The notes under the pieces are model-generated. The model was not told where the DNA came from, made no database searches, and worked only from the letters and a program-made list of their open reading frames with translations. Positions 18,137 through 25,211 of a stretch of DNA of 37,912 bases are shown here, in pieces. The translations under genes and the position numbers were made by a program. Within the stretch, counting starts at the first letter, position 1. The number at the start of each line of letters is the position of its first letter. Origin of the DNA: DATDUP01 sp035290345 (GTDB taxonomy: Bacteria > Patescibacteriota > Patescibacteriia > Magasanikbacterales > UBA922); NCBI GenBank assembly GCA_035290345.1, contig DATDUP010000004.1:1-37912 (forward strand). The letters are read 5' to 3'.

Positions 18137-20338
18137 TTAGTTGCCACTTTCTTTTTCCATGGTCTGAAAACAAGCCGACAAGTCACTTTTCAATAAGGCT
18201 TGCTGATCTAAAGTCTTTCCATCTGGCCCCAAAGAACCAGTGGTCTGAACACAACCTGTATCTTTGTCACTAGCCGTGGTCACTAAGACACAATTTTTTA
18301 CGGTTTCGGCCTTAGGTACACCCCATTCATCCACTTCTCCCACTTGGCACAAGGGCGACTGCCCTCTTTCACTTTTTTCTTTAATGACTGGCCCCCGTCC
18401 GGGGTATAAACAATTCTGATTAAGCGATTTGACCGTACTCGGAATTGCCGGGAAATAATAAGCTGTCAAATCATTCGGGCCAAATTCTCGATGTAAAATC
18501 TGTACCTGGGTCTTCAGATTTTCATTATTCTCCGTATTCAGTTTCCCCATTATCTTGTAAAAGAAATCAATAGGCTGTCCTTCGGGATCAGTTAATTCCG
18601 GATATTCCTCCAAACTGATATCAGCCAAAGTTTTAGACCACAAGCGCTTACTGAAATCTATTAACACATCTGCTTGTTTCCCCACCATATCCTTATCCAG
18701 TCCTGGAACTACTTTTTCCACATAAGGAGCGCTACGATCAATAGTATTAAAAATGCGGAATGGCCAACCATAGTTATCAGCTGCCACTGCGTATTTACCT
18801 TCTCCACCTTTATAAATTTCCGCCTTTCCCTGGGCCACTTCGTCTATTTTATCGGTAAAACCAATATTATGCTGGTCACCAGGCATAGCTGGTTTACCAG
18901 CGAACAAACCATTGTCATCACCATCCAAGGCATTGCCGGCCAAGTCCATTACCCCGCTGAAAGGAATGGCCTCAAATTTTTCTCCCTGGGGCAAAGGTTC
19001 GCCGGTACGGATTAGAGCAAAAAAGTCATTAAAACAGGATTTATCCTGAGCCGGACATTCTAAAGTAAGACAATACATTTCTTCTCCACAACTGTTTTGC
19101 CCGCAACTTTCTGTAGAAACAAATTCCGTCACTGTATAACCATTAGACACTTGCCAAGAACCATTCCAAGCTGACGAACTGAATAACAGATTAGTGAAGT
19201 CAGAATTCTTGTTCAATTGCCCTTGGGTGGTCAATGGATCCATTGGTTCGCTAAAAACGACCTGAATAATCGTGTTACGCGCCACCTTGTCATCAGGGGG
19301 ATACTGCGGATAGACCCCAACAACATGGGGCGGCTCAAAATCAAAGATGGTACCAGTCTGGAATTCCCAAAGATAATACTTATAATGTTGTTTATCAAAA
19401 GCGCCCTCACCATTTATCTTAGTAATCTTATTAGTCAGTTTGACTGAATACCAGACATCTTCAGTGTCATTGCCTAAAAACTCAAAGGGGCGGAAGACGA
19501 AAGTGAAAACTTTGCCATTCTCATAAGAAGCCATGGCCGCGGCCGGGACCGGTTCAGATTTTTCATCAGCCGAACGATAAATTTGGACATTATCTAAACG
19601 CAAATGATCACAATGTGTTTGCCAATCAAAAGTGGTCGGATCAGCTGGCATGACACAATCACCATAATATGGATCCTTGATTTCCCCGTTGGCATCTTTT
19701 TCACATTCACTCGTCGGACCAGTCTTATCAACCTTCCAACAAGTATTGTTATCATTACTAATCATTGAGGCCGGCGCTATGGGCTCGGCGAAAGTGATAG
19801 TAATCTTGGTGTTACGTGGCACACCAGTTTGATTACGGGCCGGATAATGATCTTTGATAATTTTGCCCAAAGCCCCACTCCCGGCAAACAATTCCACTTT
19901 GGGTTTGCCCGCCACATCACCACCCTGATAACCCGTGGCCTTTAAGAGCGAATTAATAATAAACTGGACGATCGCCAATGCGCTAAGGATTATCACCAAA
20001 CCAATGACAGCATTAATCAAAATTTTCTTCCCTTGCGCCACTTTCTCTTCATTACCCTGAGAGGTCATGATGGTGAAACCCGCATAAATTACCAAAACCA
20101 AGGCAATCGTGCCCAACAAACTCAACACCACCCGAATCACCTGGGCAATGATTAAACGTATATCAGTGCCACTCAAAAACGTGGTCTGACCAAAACGGTT
20201 AATTCCCAAACTATCATCAGCCTGGGCCCAACTTGGTTCGACCATGGCGAATAAACAAAAAACTACCACGAATAAGACACTCCCCCATTTCGCGGTAGTT
20301 TTTTTATTTATTTTTATTTTTAGAATCCGAGGAAGCAT
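18137..20338 (-). CDS. Surface protein (733 residues) with an N-terminal T4SS-pilin-like domain, paralogue of the giant protein
   Basis: Residues 1-39 form a signal peptide (ending near PSWAQA). Residues ~55-137 form the same two-helix pilin-like domain as the downstream giant: SGTDIRLIIAQVIRVVLSLL, then QGNEEKVAQGKKILINAVIG and KATGYQGG, aligning almost residue for residue. Ig-like modules of the SbsA/Big_5 type follow, starting near residues 160 (VPRNTKITITFAEPI), 340 (VARNTIIQVVFSEPM) and 540. Cysteines are scattered, but the CGNG-type repeats are absent. The ATG is 19 bases after the YqeY-like gene. It is probably a short sister of the giant protein, from duplication of the anchor. Function is unknown; envelope display or pilus-like assembly are alternatives. 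Confidence 0.82.
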   Translation of the reverse strand: MLPRILKIKINKKTTAKWGSVLFVVVFCLFAMVEPSWAQADDSLGINRFGQTTFLSGTDIRLIIAQVIRVVLSLLGTIALVLVIYAGFTIMTSQGNEEKVAQGKKILINAVIGLVIILSALAIVQFIINSLLKATGYQGGDVAGKPKVELFAGSGALGKIIKDHYPARNQTGVPRNTKITITFAEPIAPASMISNDNNTCWKVDKTGPTSECEKDANGEIKDPYYGDCVMPADPTTFDWQTHCDHLRLDNVQIYRSADEKSEPVPAAAMASYENGKVFTFVFRPFEFLGNDTEDVWYSVKLTNKITKINGEGAFDKQHYKYYLWEFQTGTIFDFEPPHVVGVYPQYPPDDKVARNTIIQVVFSEPMDPLTTQGQLNKNSDFTNLLFSSSAWNGSWQVSNGYTVTEFVSTESCGQNSCGEEMYCLTLECPAQDKSCFNDFFALIRTGEPLPQGEKFEAIPFSGVMDLAGNALDGDDNGLFAGKPAMPGDQHNIGFTDKIDEVAQGKAEIYKGGEGKYAVAADNYGWPFRIFNTIDRSAPYVEKVVPGLDKDMVGKQADVLIDFSKRLWSKTLADISLEEYPELTDPEGQPIDFFYKIMGKLNTENNENLKTQVQILHREFGPNDLTAYYFPAIPSTVKSLNQNCLYPGRGPVIKEKSERGQSPLCQVGEVDEWGVPKAETVKNCVLVTTASDKDTGCVQTTGSLGPDGKTLDQQALLKSDLSACFQTMEKESGN

Positions 20339-20357
20339 GAAACCCAGGACTCAAAAA

Positions 20358-20804
20358 TTATTTTTTTTCGGCCAGTCGCTGGCTAACAACATCTCTTACT
20401 TGGTTGCCATCAGCGCGACCCTTAACCAAAGACATCACTTTTCCCATTACCTTCCCCACATCCTTGTTTTCTATTTCTCCGGCTAACACTTGATCTACTA
20501 CTTTACCGATTTCTTCTAAGGACATCTGCTGGGGAGTATACTGGGACAGAATTTCTAGCTCGTGATTTGTTTTTTCCACTAGATCCTGACGACTGCCTCT
20601 CTGAAAATCTACCAGGGCGTCCTTGAGCTGTTTGACCTGTCGTTTCACAACGTCTACCACTTCTTCATCAGTCAATTCCGCCTTTTTTTCTATCTCTTGA
20701 TTGCGAATTGCTGACCACAAGACGCGCAACATACCTAATTTTTCTTCGGCCCCTTCCCGCAAAGCACTTGTCTGCGCTTGCTGGATATCTGCGCGTAAAG
20801 ACAT
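20358..20804 (-). CDS. yqeY: GatB/YqeY-domain protein
   Basis: A 148-residue helical protein of the YqeY family, a stand-alone relative of the C-terminal domain of the GatB amidotransferase subunit. Typical features are LRADIQQAQTSALRE at the start, a central coiled helical part (VVKRQVKQLKDALVDFQRGSRQDLV), and the second domain EIGKVVDQVLAGEIENKDVGKVMGKVM with DGNQVRDVV near the end. The cellular role of these proteins is not settled; links to tRNA-dependent amidation or translation are suggested. It follows rpsU by 9 bases, an rpsU-yqeY order seen in many bacteria, and leads into the surface-protein genes. Confidence 0.9.
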   Translation of the reverse strand: MSLRADIQQAQTSALREGAEEKLGMLRVLWSAIRNQEIEKKAELTDEEVVDVVKRQVKQLKDALVDFQRGSRQDLVEKTNHELEILSQYTPQQMSLEEIGKVVDQVLAGEIENKDVGKVMGKVMSLVKGRADGNQVRDVVSQRLAEKK

Positions 20805-20813
20805 ATTTTCTTG

Positions 20814-21053
20814 TTATCTGGTCATTAGTTTGTCTTCTTTGGGCAACTTGCCAGTCTTCCGTAAGTAATTTAACTTACTCACCATCTGCAAACGTTTAAC
20901 AGTATTTTTCCGCGTAACATTCTTACTTTCATTCGGATTAAAAAACTGCACCTTTCTCGCCTGCAATAGCTTGCCGGACTGTTGCCAGCGTCGTTTGATC
21001 CGCCGCATATAGGCCTCAAACGACTCGCCTTTCCTTCTTTTTATCTCAGACAC
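20814..21053 (-). CDS. rpsU: Small ribosomal subunit protein bS21
   Basis: A 79-residue, strongly basic protein (SEIKRRKGESFEAYMRRIKR...) of the S21 family, which binds the 30S platform near the anti-Shine-Dalgarno region. I place the start at GTG 21053, because an AGGAGG (21067-21062) lies exactly 8 bases upstream. An earlier in-frame GTG at 21062 would sit inside that ribosome site. The leader folds as a hairpin over the Shine-Dalgarno (see separate entry) and a strong promoter lies at 21099-21127. It is the first gene of a run of co-directional genes extending to ftsA. The protein is longer at the C-terminus than the ~70-residue E. coli form. Confidence 0.93.
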   Translation of the reverse strand: MSEIKRRKGESFEAYMRRIKRRWQQSGKLLQARKVQFFNPNESKNVTRKNTVKRLQMVSKLNYLRKTGKLPKEDKLMTR

Positions 21054-21059
21054 ATTGTT

Positions 21060-21073
21060 CACCTCCTCAGGTG
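21060..21073 (-). promoter_or_regulatory. Hairpin sequestering the rpsU Shine-Dalgarno
   Basis: The minus strand reads CACCT-GAGG-AGGTG, a perfect 5-bp stem with a 4-base loop that contains the AGGAGG of rpsU. The hairpin would compete with 16S rRNA for the ribosome site, as in autoregulated ribosomal-protein leaders. Regulation is inference; the complementarity is directly visible. Confidence 0.55.
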
Positions 21074-21098
21074 TATTAGGTTGATTAATTATGGGGAT

Positions 21099-21127
21099 AT
21101 TTTACAGAAAAAAATCCCTTTTGTCAA
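21099..21127 (-). promoter_or_regulatory. Promoter for rpsU and the long downstream array
   Basis: Minus strand TTGACA (21127-21122), 17 bases, TAAAAT (21104-21099). The expected start near 21092 gives a leader of about 39 nt. It lies immediately after the hisS stop codon. It is the only clear promoter seen for the genes from rpsU to ftsA. Confidence 0.8.
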
Positions 21128-21131
21128 AAAA

Positions 21132-22553
21132 CTATTCCTTAACGCTTTCCAAACGTTTTAAGAGAACAGATTTTAACTTTTTTTGATCCACAATTTCCTG
21201 AATCCCTGATTCCATATCTCGGATGATTATCGTCCCGTCCTGAACTTCTTTCTGACCAATTATCAGGGTATATTTAGCCTTAATCTTATCCGCCATCTCC
21301 AACTGGGCTTTCAAAGCGGTCTTCCCTAAATTATGAGCCACCTTTACTCCGGAGCGGCGCAATTCTTCAATCAAACGCAGGCCCTGTTTCCGAGCTTGTT
21401 CACCCAGCTGAGCAAAGAAAATTGCCGTTTCCTGATTTGCTGTTTTTTCTCCACTGGTCTCGGCCCGATGACGCAAACTATTCACCACTCTTTCCAAACC
21501 CAGGCCAAAACCACAGGCAGGTGTTGGTTGGCCTCCCAATTCTGTCACCAAATTATCATAACGGCCACCACCGCCCAAAGCACTTTGTTGGCCCTCTTCC
21601 TGATTATCCTCGTAAATCTCAAAAACTGTCTCGGTATAATAGTCCAGGCCCCGGACCAGGGTGGATTTAAGAGAATAAGGAACACTCATGGCATCCAGAT
21701 ACTCCAAAACTTTCATGAAATAATTCTTTGAATCTTCAGACAGCCAATCGATAATCTGCGGAGCTTCTTCAATCACAGGCCGGCATGACTCATTTTTACA
21801 ATCTAATACTCGTAAAGGATTCTTGGTAATCCGCTTTTTACAATCCTCGCAGAGATAACCGCGTTTAGAACGCAGATAACCGACCAATTCTACCAGATAA
21901 TGCTGGCGATCCTCAGTCGTGCCCAAGCTATTGATGTGAATGGTGGAATCAATCCCTAAATCGTGCAAAAAGTTATAAGCCACGCCAATCAGTTCCGCCT
22001 CTACCACCGGATCATGGACACCATAGCTCTCACAATTGAATTGTCTAAATTCGCGATAGCGACCAGCCTGAGGACGATCATGCCTAAACAGCGGGCCTAT
22101 TGACCAGAGCTTTACTGGCTGGGGCTGGTTAAACAATCCATGGGTCAAATAAGCGCGAACTGCCCCGGCGGTAAATTCCGGCCTTAAGGCCACCCGGCTT
22201 CCGTCTCGGTCTTCAAAAACATACATTTCCTTGTCCACCACATCCGTTCCCTTACCAATGGAACGGATAAAAAGATTGGCATCTTCCAACAAAGGAGTCT
22301 CCAAATATCCAAAACCATAGGCTTCGGCCAGATCCCAAGCCGTAAAATACATCTTTTTCCACCAATGTTCATCCCGCGGCAAAATGTCTTTCATCCCCCG
22401 AAGTTGTTCAAAAGTTTTTTTCTTGTTTCCTTTCAACGCCCCGGCATTTTTTTCTTCCTCCTTTTTCTCATTCGATTTTGCTGGAGCTCCAGATTTTTTA
22501 GGAACAAACTTGCGGCGAATTTCTTTCTTGTTTTTCTTTTGTTTTGTATTCAT
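21132..22553 (-). CDS. hisS: Histidine-tRNA ligase (HisRS)
   Basis: A class II aminoacyl-tRNA synthetase of 473 residues that charges tRNA-His. The core starts with FEQLRGMKDILP near residue 48. Motif 2 (PLFRHDRPQAGRYREFRQFN) lies near 155, the histidine-specific RGLDYYTETVFE near 305 and motif 3 (GFGLGLERVV) near 350, followed by the anticodon-binding domain. A zinc-knuckle-like pair (CEDC...CKNESC) lies near 240. Unusual is a lysine-rich N-terminal tail of about 46 residues (16 lysines) before the core. The ATG lies 5 bases after lepB, with no clear Shine-Dalgarno. It is probably co-transcribed with lepB. Confidence 0.96.
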   Translation of the reverse strand: MNTKQKKNKKEIRRKFVPKKSGAPAKSNEKKEEEKNAGALKGNKKKTFEQLRGMKDILPRDEHWWKKMYFTAWDLAEAYGFGYLETPLLEDANLFIRSIGKGTDVVDKEMYVFEDRDGSRVALRPEFTAGAVRAYLTHGLFNQPQPVKLWSIGPLFRHDRPQAGRYREFRQFNCESYGVHDPVVEAELIGVAYNFLHDLGIDSTIHINSLGTTEDRQHYLVELVGYLRSKRGYLCEDCKKRITKNPLRVLDCKNESCRPVIEEAPQIIDWLSEDSKNYFMKVLEYLDAMSVPYSLKSTLVRGLDYYTETVFEIYEDNQEEGQQSALGGGGRYDNLVTELGGQPTPACGFGLGLERVVNSLRHRAETSGEKTANQETAIFFAQLGEQARKQGLRLIEELRRSGVKVAHNLGKTALKAQLEMADKIKAKYTLIIGQKEVQDGTIIIRDMESGIQEIVDQKKLKSVLLKRLESVKE

Positions 22554-22558
22554 AAATA

Positions 22559-23152
22559 TTACAGATTGTATTGCGGAGTAGAAAAAGTCGTAATCTTTGA
22601 CAGAGGCAATCCTCTGACCAAAGCCCGACCGACAATCGCCTGCCGCCCTATCGGGCCAAAACGGCGAGAGTCATAGCTGGAATCACGGTTGTCACCCATT
22701 ACAAAAAATTCGTCTTCTCCTAAAGTCTGGATTATCATTCCCGGCGTTTCTTCTTCAAGATACAACTCTTCCACGACTGCGCCTTGCGGATATTCTTCGT
22801 TATACACTATTACTTTGCTGTCTTCTATCTTCACCCTCTCTCCCGGCAGACCAATCACCCGTTTGAGATAGTAGTCATCGCCGATTGGTGCGCGAAATAC
22901 AATCACTTCTCCCCGCTTCGGTTCCCGCAAACGATAGGACAATTCATCAATGATCAGATAGTCCCGTTCAAAAAAATTCGGTTCCATTGACTGTCCTCTC
23001 ACCACAAAAGGTTTAAAAAGAAAATACCGGACTAATCCGATAGTCAAACCAGCGAGCACTGCTACTTTAACCAATTCCAGACAAAACAAACTTATCTTTG
23101 CCCACTTCCCTTCTTCCTCTATTTTCTCTTGATCCTTTTTTTCTTTTTCCAT
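22559..23152 (-). CDS. lepB: Signal peptidase I
   Basis: A membrane serine protease of about 197 residues that removes signal peptides from Sec-exported proteins, here plausibly including the large surface proteins. A charged N-terminus is followed by one membrane helix (VKVAVLAGLTIGLVRYFLF). The catalytic serine box is RGQSMEPNF and the catalytic lysine lies in YYLKRVIGLPGE. The conserved GDNRDSSYDSRRFGPI box comes near the end. I chose the ATG at 23152 (MEKEKK), with GGTGAT as a possible ribosome site. A GTG at 23164 would add four residues. It has its own promoter and leads into hisS. Confidence 0.95.
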   Translation of the reverse strand: MEKEKKDQEKIEEEGKWAKISLFCLELVKVAVLAGLTIGLVRYFLFKPFVVRGQSMEPNFFERDYLIIDELSYRLREPKRGEVIVFRAPIGDDYYLKRVIGLPGERVKIEDSKVIVYNEEYPQGAVVEELYLEEETPGMIIQTLGEDEFFVMGDNRDSSYDSRRFGPIGRQAIVGRALVRGLPLSKITTFSTPQYNL

Positions 23153-23212
23153 ATATATCACCAAAAATTTACCCGATTTTCTCTTGCTGTGGGTAACTCA
23201 TTTATCGCTTAA

Positions 23213-23241
23213 ATTATACACAAATCTAGTGAAAAAAGCAA
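23213..23241 (-). promoter_or_regulatory. Promoter for lepB-hisS
   Basis: Minus strand TTGCTT (23241-23236), 17 bases, perfect -10 TATAAT (23218-23213). Start near 23206, leader about 54 nt. The -35 box falls within the U-rich tail of the terminator just upstream. Confidence 0.7.
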
Positions 23242-23270
23242 ATTTAAAACCGCCTAGCTTCCAGCGGTCT
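23232..23270 (-). terminator. Rho-independent terminator upstream of lepB
   Basis: The minus strand folds as ACCGC(T)...(G)GCGGT, lengthened by flanking A-U/G-U pairs, followed by TTTTAAATTTGCTTTTTT. It would stop minus-strand transcription coming from the AT-rich gene cassette, although that cassette ends about 280 bases earlier. It may predate the cassette. Confidence 0.6.
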
Positions 23271-23314
23271 TTGGTGGGGGCTCATTAACGCGATCGGAAC
23301 CGGAAACCAAGGGG

Positions 23315-23566
23315 TTGGTAAAGAAAAGGATGACTGCCGATGAATATTTGGAACATCAGCTGGATGAAGAAATGCCTGATTCTAAGCAGGTTTCAAGTGT
23401 TTTGGACTCGGAAATGGAGGTGTGGCTTAGAGTGCATTGGCGACTTTCTGAGGAATTATTCTTGTTTTGGTACATTTGGTTGAAGGATAATACGGCTATG
23501 GTGGAGGAGTTTGTGGGGGATATAAAGGACACCTCAAGTTTGAGATCTATTTCTGTAATGGGCTAG
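23315..23566 (+). CDS. Uncertain small plus-strand reading frame, possibly a gene remnant
   Basis: Up to 83 residues from TTG 23315, or 78 from ATG 23330, in a stretch otherwise without genes. The protein is acidic and tryptophan-rich (MTADEYLEHQLDEEMPDSKQ at its centre) and I do not recognise it. The frame stays open upstream to a stop at 23255-23257 but offers no better start, so it could be the 3' part of a broken gene. Base use is rich in G and A on this strand, unlike neighbouring minus-strand genes, which favours real plus-strand coding. No promoter is seen. Its end overlaps the end of the opposing gene by 20 bases. Confidence 0.35.
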   Translation: MVKKRMTADEYLEHQLDEEMPDSKQVSSVLDSEMEVWLRVHWRLSEELFLFWYIWLKDNTAMVEEFVGDIKDTSSLRSISVMG

Positions 23567-24038
23567 TAATTTTTAGGTCGATATTTATTCCCTTACTATT
23601 CAGAATAAAAATAACGAACGAAAATATTAAAAATAAAAGAAAAATCCAAAAAATGGGAGTCTTAAAAAAATCTTTCCAATTCATCCGATCCCGAATAATT
23701 GATTGTAAAGAAAATACAAACAAAAGCATTGAACTTACTAAAAACGAAGTGAGGCCAATTAGTAACCAAAAATTTTCAATGTTCTTAAAAACTTGAATTT
23801 CAATACTAAAAAAAGTAACCAGTGAAGCAAAAATACCAAAAATGGTAATGTTGTTTAATCTTTCATTTGTGAGATCTTGTTTTAGCTTCTTAATATCTTC
23901 TTCGTGACTATCTATTTGTTGTTTAAGGTTAAGCTGTTCACCGCCAACCGAGCTAACAGTTTGTGGTACTGTCGATACGGCACCAGGAGTAACTGATGAG
24001 GGATTTGGTGCTACTGTTTGTTGTTGAGTGCTTTCCAT
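23547..24038 (-). CDS. Hypothetical membrane protein with coiled coil
   Basis: A 163-residue protein: a Gln/Pro/Ser/Val-rich N-terminus (~40 residues), a short coiled coil (LKQQIDSHEEDIKKLKQDL), then three hydrophobic helices (near residues 65-80, 92-112 and 128-148). No family is recognised. The DNA is much AT-richer than the flanks: positions 23581-23640 hold only 11 G/C in 60 bases. It is the last of three closely packed genes, one base after the previous one, under the promoter at 24851-24879. Foreign base composition and lack of known domains suggest recent acquisition. Confidence 0.65.
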   Translation of the reverse strand: MESTQQQTVAPNPSSVTPGAVSTVPQTVSSVGGEQLNLKQQIDSHEEDIKKLKQDLTNERLNNITIFGIFASLVTFFSIEIQVFKNIENFWLLIGLTSFLVSSMLLFVFSLQSIIRDRMNWKDFFKTPIFWIFLLFLIFSFVIFILNSKGINIDLKITSPLQK

Positions 24039-24039
24039 A

Positions 24040-24300
24040 TCAAATCTCTAAACCAGAAATATTAAGAGCTTTCAAAGCAAAATAATACATCCTTCCAGAT
24101 GTATTACCGACTATTGCAACCAATGGAATTGTTGGTCCGCCAATAACAATGTTTCCAGAAACTTCATTGCTTAAAGGCTGCATGATAAAACCTTCAACAA
24201 GGGTAAATCCATTTTCACCAGCTATGGGCGCTACTTGAAGCCTCGCTTGAATAGTATCCGTTATTCTTTGTTTATAATCTGAAAATTTTATTGGATTCAT
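24040..24300 (-). CDS. Hypothetical small protein
   Basis: An 86-residue protein with no membrane segment or signal peptide. The middle is rich in Val, Ile and Gly (VSGNIVIGGPTIPLVAIVGN), suggesting a beta-rich fold. I do not recognise a family. It lies between two membrane/export-type genes with gaps of 6 bases upstream and 1 downstream, so it is probably a cytoplasmic member of the same three-gene unit. No clear Shine-Dalgarno. Confidence 0.6.
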   Translation of the reverse strand: MNPIKFSDYKQRITDTIQARLQVAPIAGENGFTLVEGFIMQPLSNEVSGNIVIGGPTIPLVAIVGNTSGRMYYFALKALNISGLEI

Positions 24301-24306
24301 AGATAA

Positions 24307-24825
24307 TTATTTGACAATGCATTTTCCAAAAGAAACTATGCTTGATGTGCCCATAGTTGCTATATCAACAAAATCACCTTTGTTACCTAATATATCTCCG
24401 GTAGCGACTTTAAATAGCATGGCCTGTCCTTGGGATGGCATAAATTGCGTAAATTCTCCCGAAGGATTTACCGTGATGGGATACGGATCACATCCCTTAG
24501 CGTCACATCTGAAATAAGTTCCACTTTCTGTCCCGTGATCTACGAAATAATATGTTGCTGGAGCTGCAGGACTACAACCATCCACACTACAATTAAATCT
24601 GCTGGTCGGGAAACAAGAAAGTTCCGCGATATCTGCCATAGCCGAATGATTTGCAGACTCTTCAAAAGCAGCTCCCAATTCTTTTGTTGGAGGAATAGTC
24701 TTTTGAGATTCAGAAGCGCTATTTTTAGATACCGGAGCGTTTGTCTTTTGAAAGACAAAATACGTCATTGCGCACAGAATAAGTAGCAATATCCCAATAG
24801 TTAACTTTTCTTTTGTTAGCTTCAT
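24307..24825 (-). CDS. Hypothetical exported or membrane-anchored protein, cysteine-containing
   Basis: A 172-residue protein with an N-terminal hydrophobic helix (LTIGILLLILCAMTYFVF), a Ser/Lys/Thr linker and a compact C-terminal domain. That domain has six cysteines (in LSCF, FNCS, DGCSP, YFRCDAKGCDP and FGKC), suited to disulfides outside the membrane. No family is recognised. It is the first gene of the AT-rich three-gene unit and has a near-consensus promoter. Confidence 0.65.
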   Translation of the reverse strand: MKLTKEKLTIGILLLILCAMTYFVFQKTNAPVSKNSASESQKTIPPTKELGAAFEESANHSAMADIAELSCFPTSRFNCSVDGCSPAAPATYYFVDHGTESGTYFRCDAKGCDPYPITVNPSGEFTQFMPSQGQAMLFKVATGDILGNKGDFVDIATMGTSSIVSFGKCIVK

Positions 24826-24850
24826 AAATTTTCTATAAGTATCTGGATGT

Positions 24851-24879
24851 ATTATATGTTATTTACTCATTTACTTCAA
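24851..24879 (-). promoter_or_regulatory. Promoter for the three-gene cassette
   Basis: Minus strand TTGAAG (24879-24874), 17 bases, perfect TATAAT (24856-24851). Start near 24844, leader about 19 nt before the ATG at 24825. Confidence 0.75.
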
Positions 24880-24893
24880 TATTTTCCACAACA

Positions 24894-24994
24894 TAGTTCG
24901 AACTACGAACCAAAAGGTTATTTATCTCTAAACTAAGCCACAAAACTCTCAAACACCTCCCATGTTGACCAAATGGTCTCCCCAACGTTCGAAC
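24894..24994. repeat. Two copies of the palindrome GTTCGAAC, 91 bp apart
   Basis: The octamer GTTCGAAC occurs at 24896-24903, inside the 12-base palindrome TAGTTCGAACTA (24894-24905), and again at 24987-24994. Both lie just upstream of the cassette promoter. They could be operator half-sites or chance. The rest of 24880-25050 shows no gene; a short hairpin GACCA-AA-TGGTC is also visible. Confidence 0.4.
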
Positions 24995-25049
24995 CGCATC
25001 ACCGTCAACAAAACTGCTAACAAATATAGTAGACAAGCGCATTCAGCAC

Positions 25050-25079
25050 AAAACAAAAATCCCTCCGTTTTGGAGAGAT
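25050..25079 (-). terminator. Rho-independent terminator after tRNA-Ile
   Basis: Minus strand ATCTCTCC-AAAAC-GGAGGGAT followed by TTTTGTTTTG: an 8-bp stem with one G-U pair and a U-rich tail, 7 bases past the tRNA CCA end. Confidence 0.75.
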
Positions 25080-25085
25080 GTTTGA

Positions 25086-25162
25086 TGGTGGGCAATCCAG
25101 GAATCGAACCTGGGACCTCAACATTATCAGTGTTGCGCTCTAGCCAACTGAGCTAATTGCCC
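25086..25162 (-). tRNA. tRNA-Ile (anticodon GAT), CCA encoded
   Basis: 77 bases including the CCA end. The acceptor stem GGGCAAT pairs with ATTGCCC. The D-arm is AGCTCAGTTGGCTAGAGC. The anticodon stem CAACA/TGTTG encloses the loop CTGATAA, giving anticodon GAT. The T-arm CCAGG-TTCGATT-CCTGG is perfect. The 3' CCA is in the DNA. It is transcribed on the minus strand after tRNA-Val, probably from the same promoter. Confidence 0.97.
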
Positions 25163-25211
25163 GTTTGTTTACCCCCATTCTACTCTCTCCTTGCCATTTT
25201 TTCAACCGGCG

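Noticed and set aside
21127..21165. Terminator for hisS overlapping its own 3' end
   Set aside because: A bulged CTTAA(AA)CG/CGTTAAG stem followed by TTTTTT can be drawn, but the stem is weak and the U-run is separated by six bases; not listed as a feature.
24980..25000. tRNA fragment or attachment site at the second GTTCGAAC
   Set aside because: The flanking bases do not form the 5-bp T-stem, and no direct repeat of a tRNA 3' end was found on the other side of the cassette.
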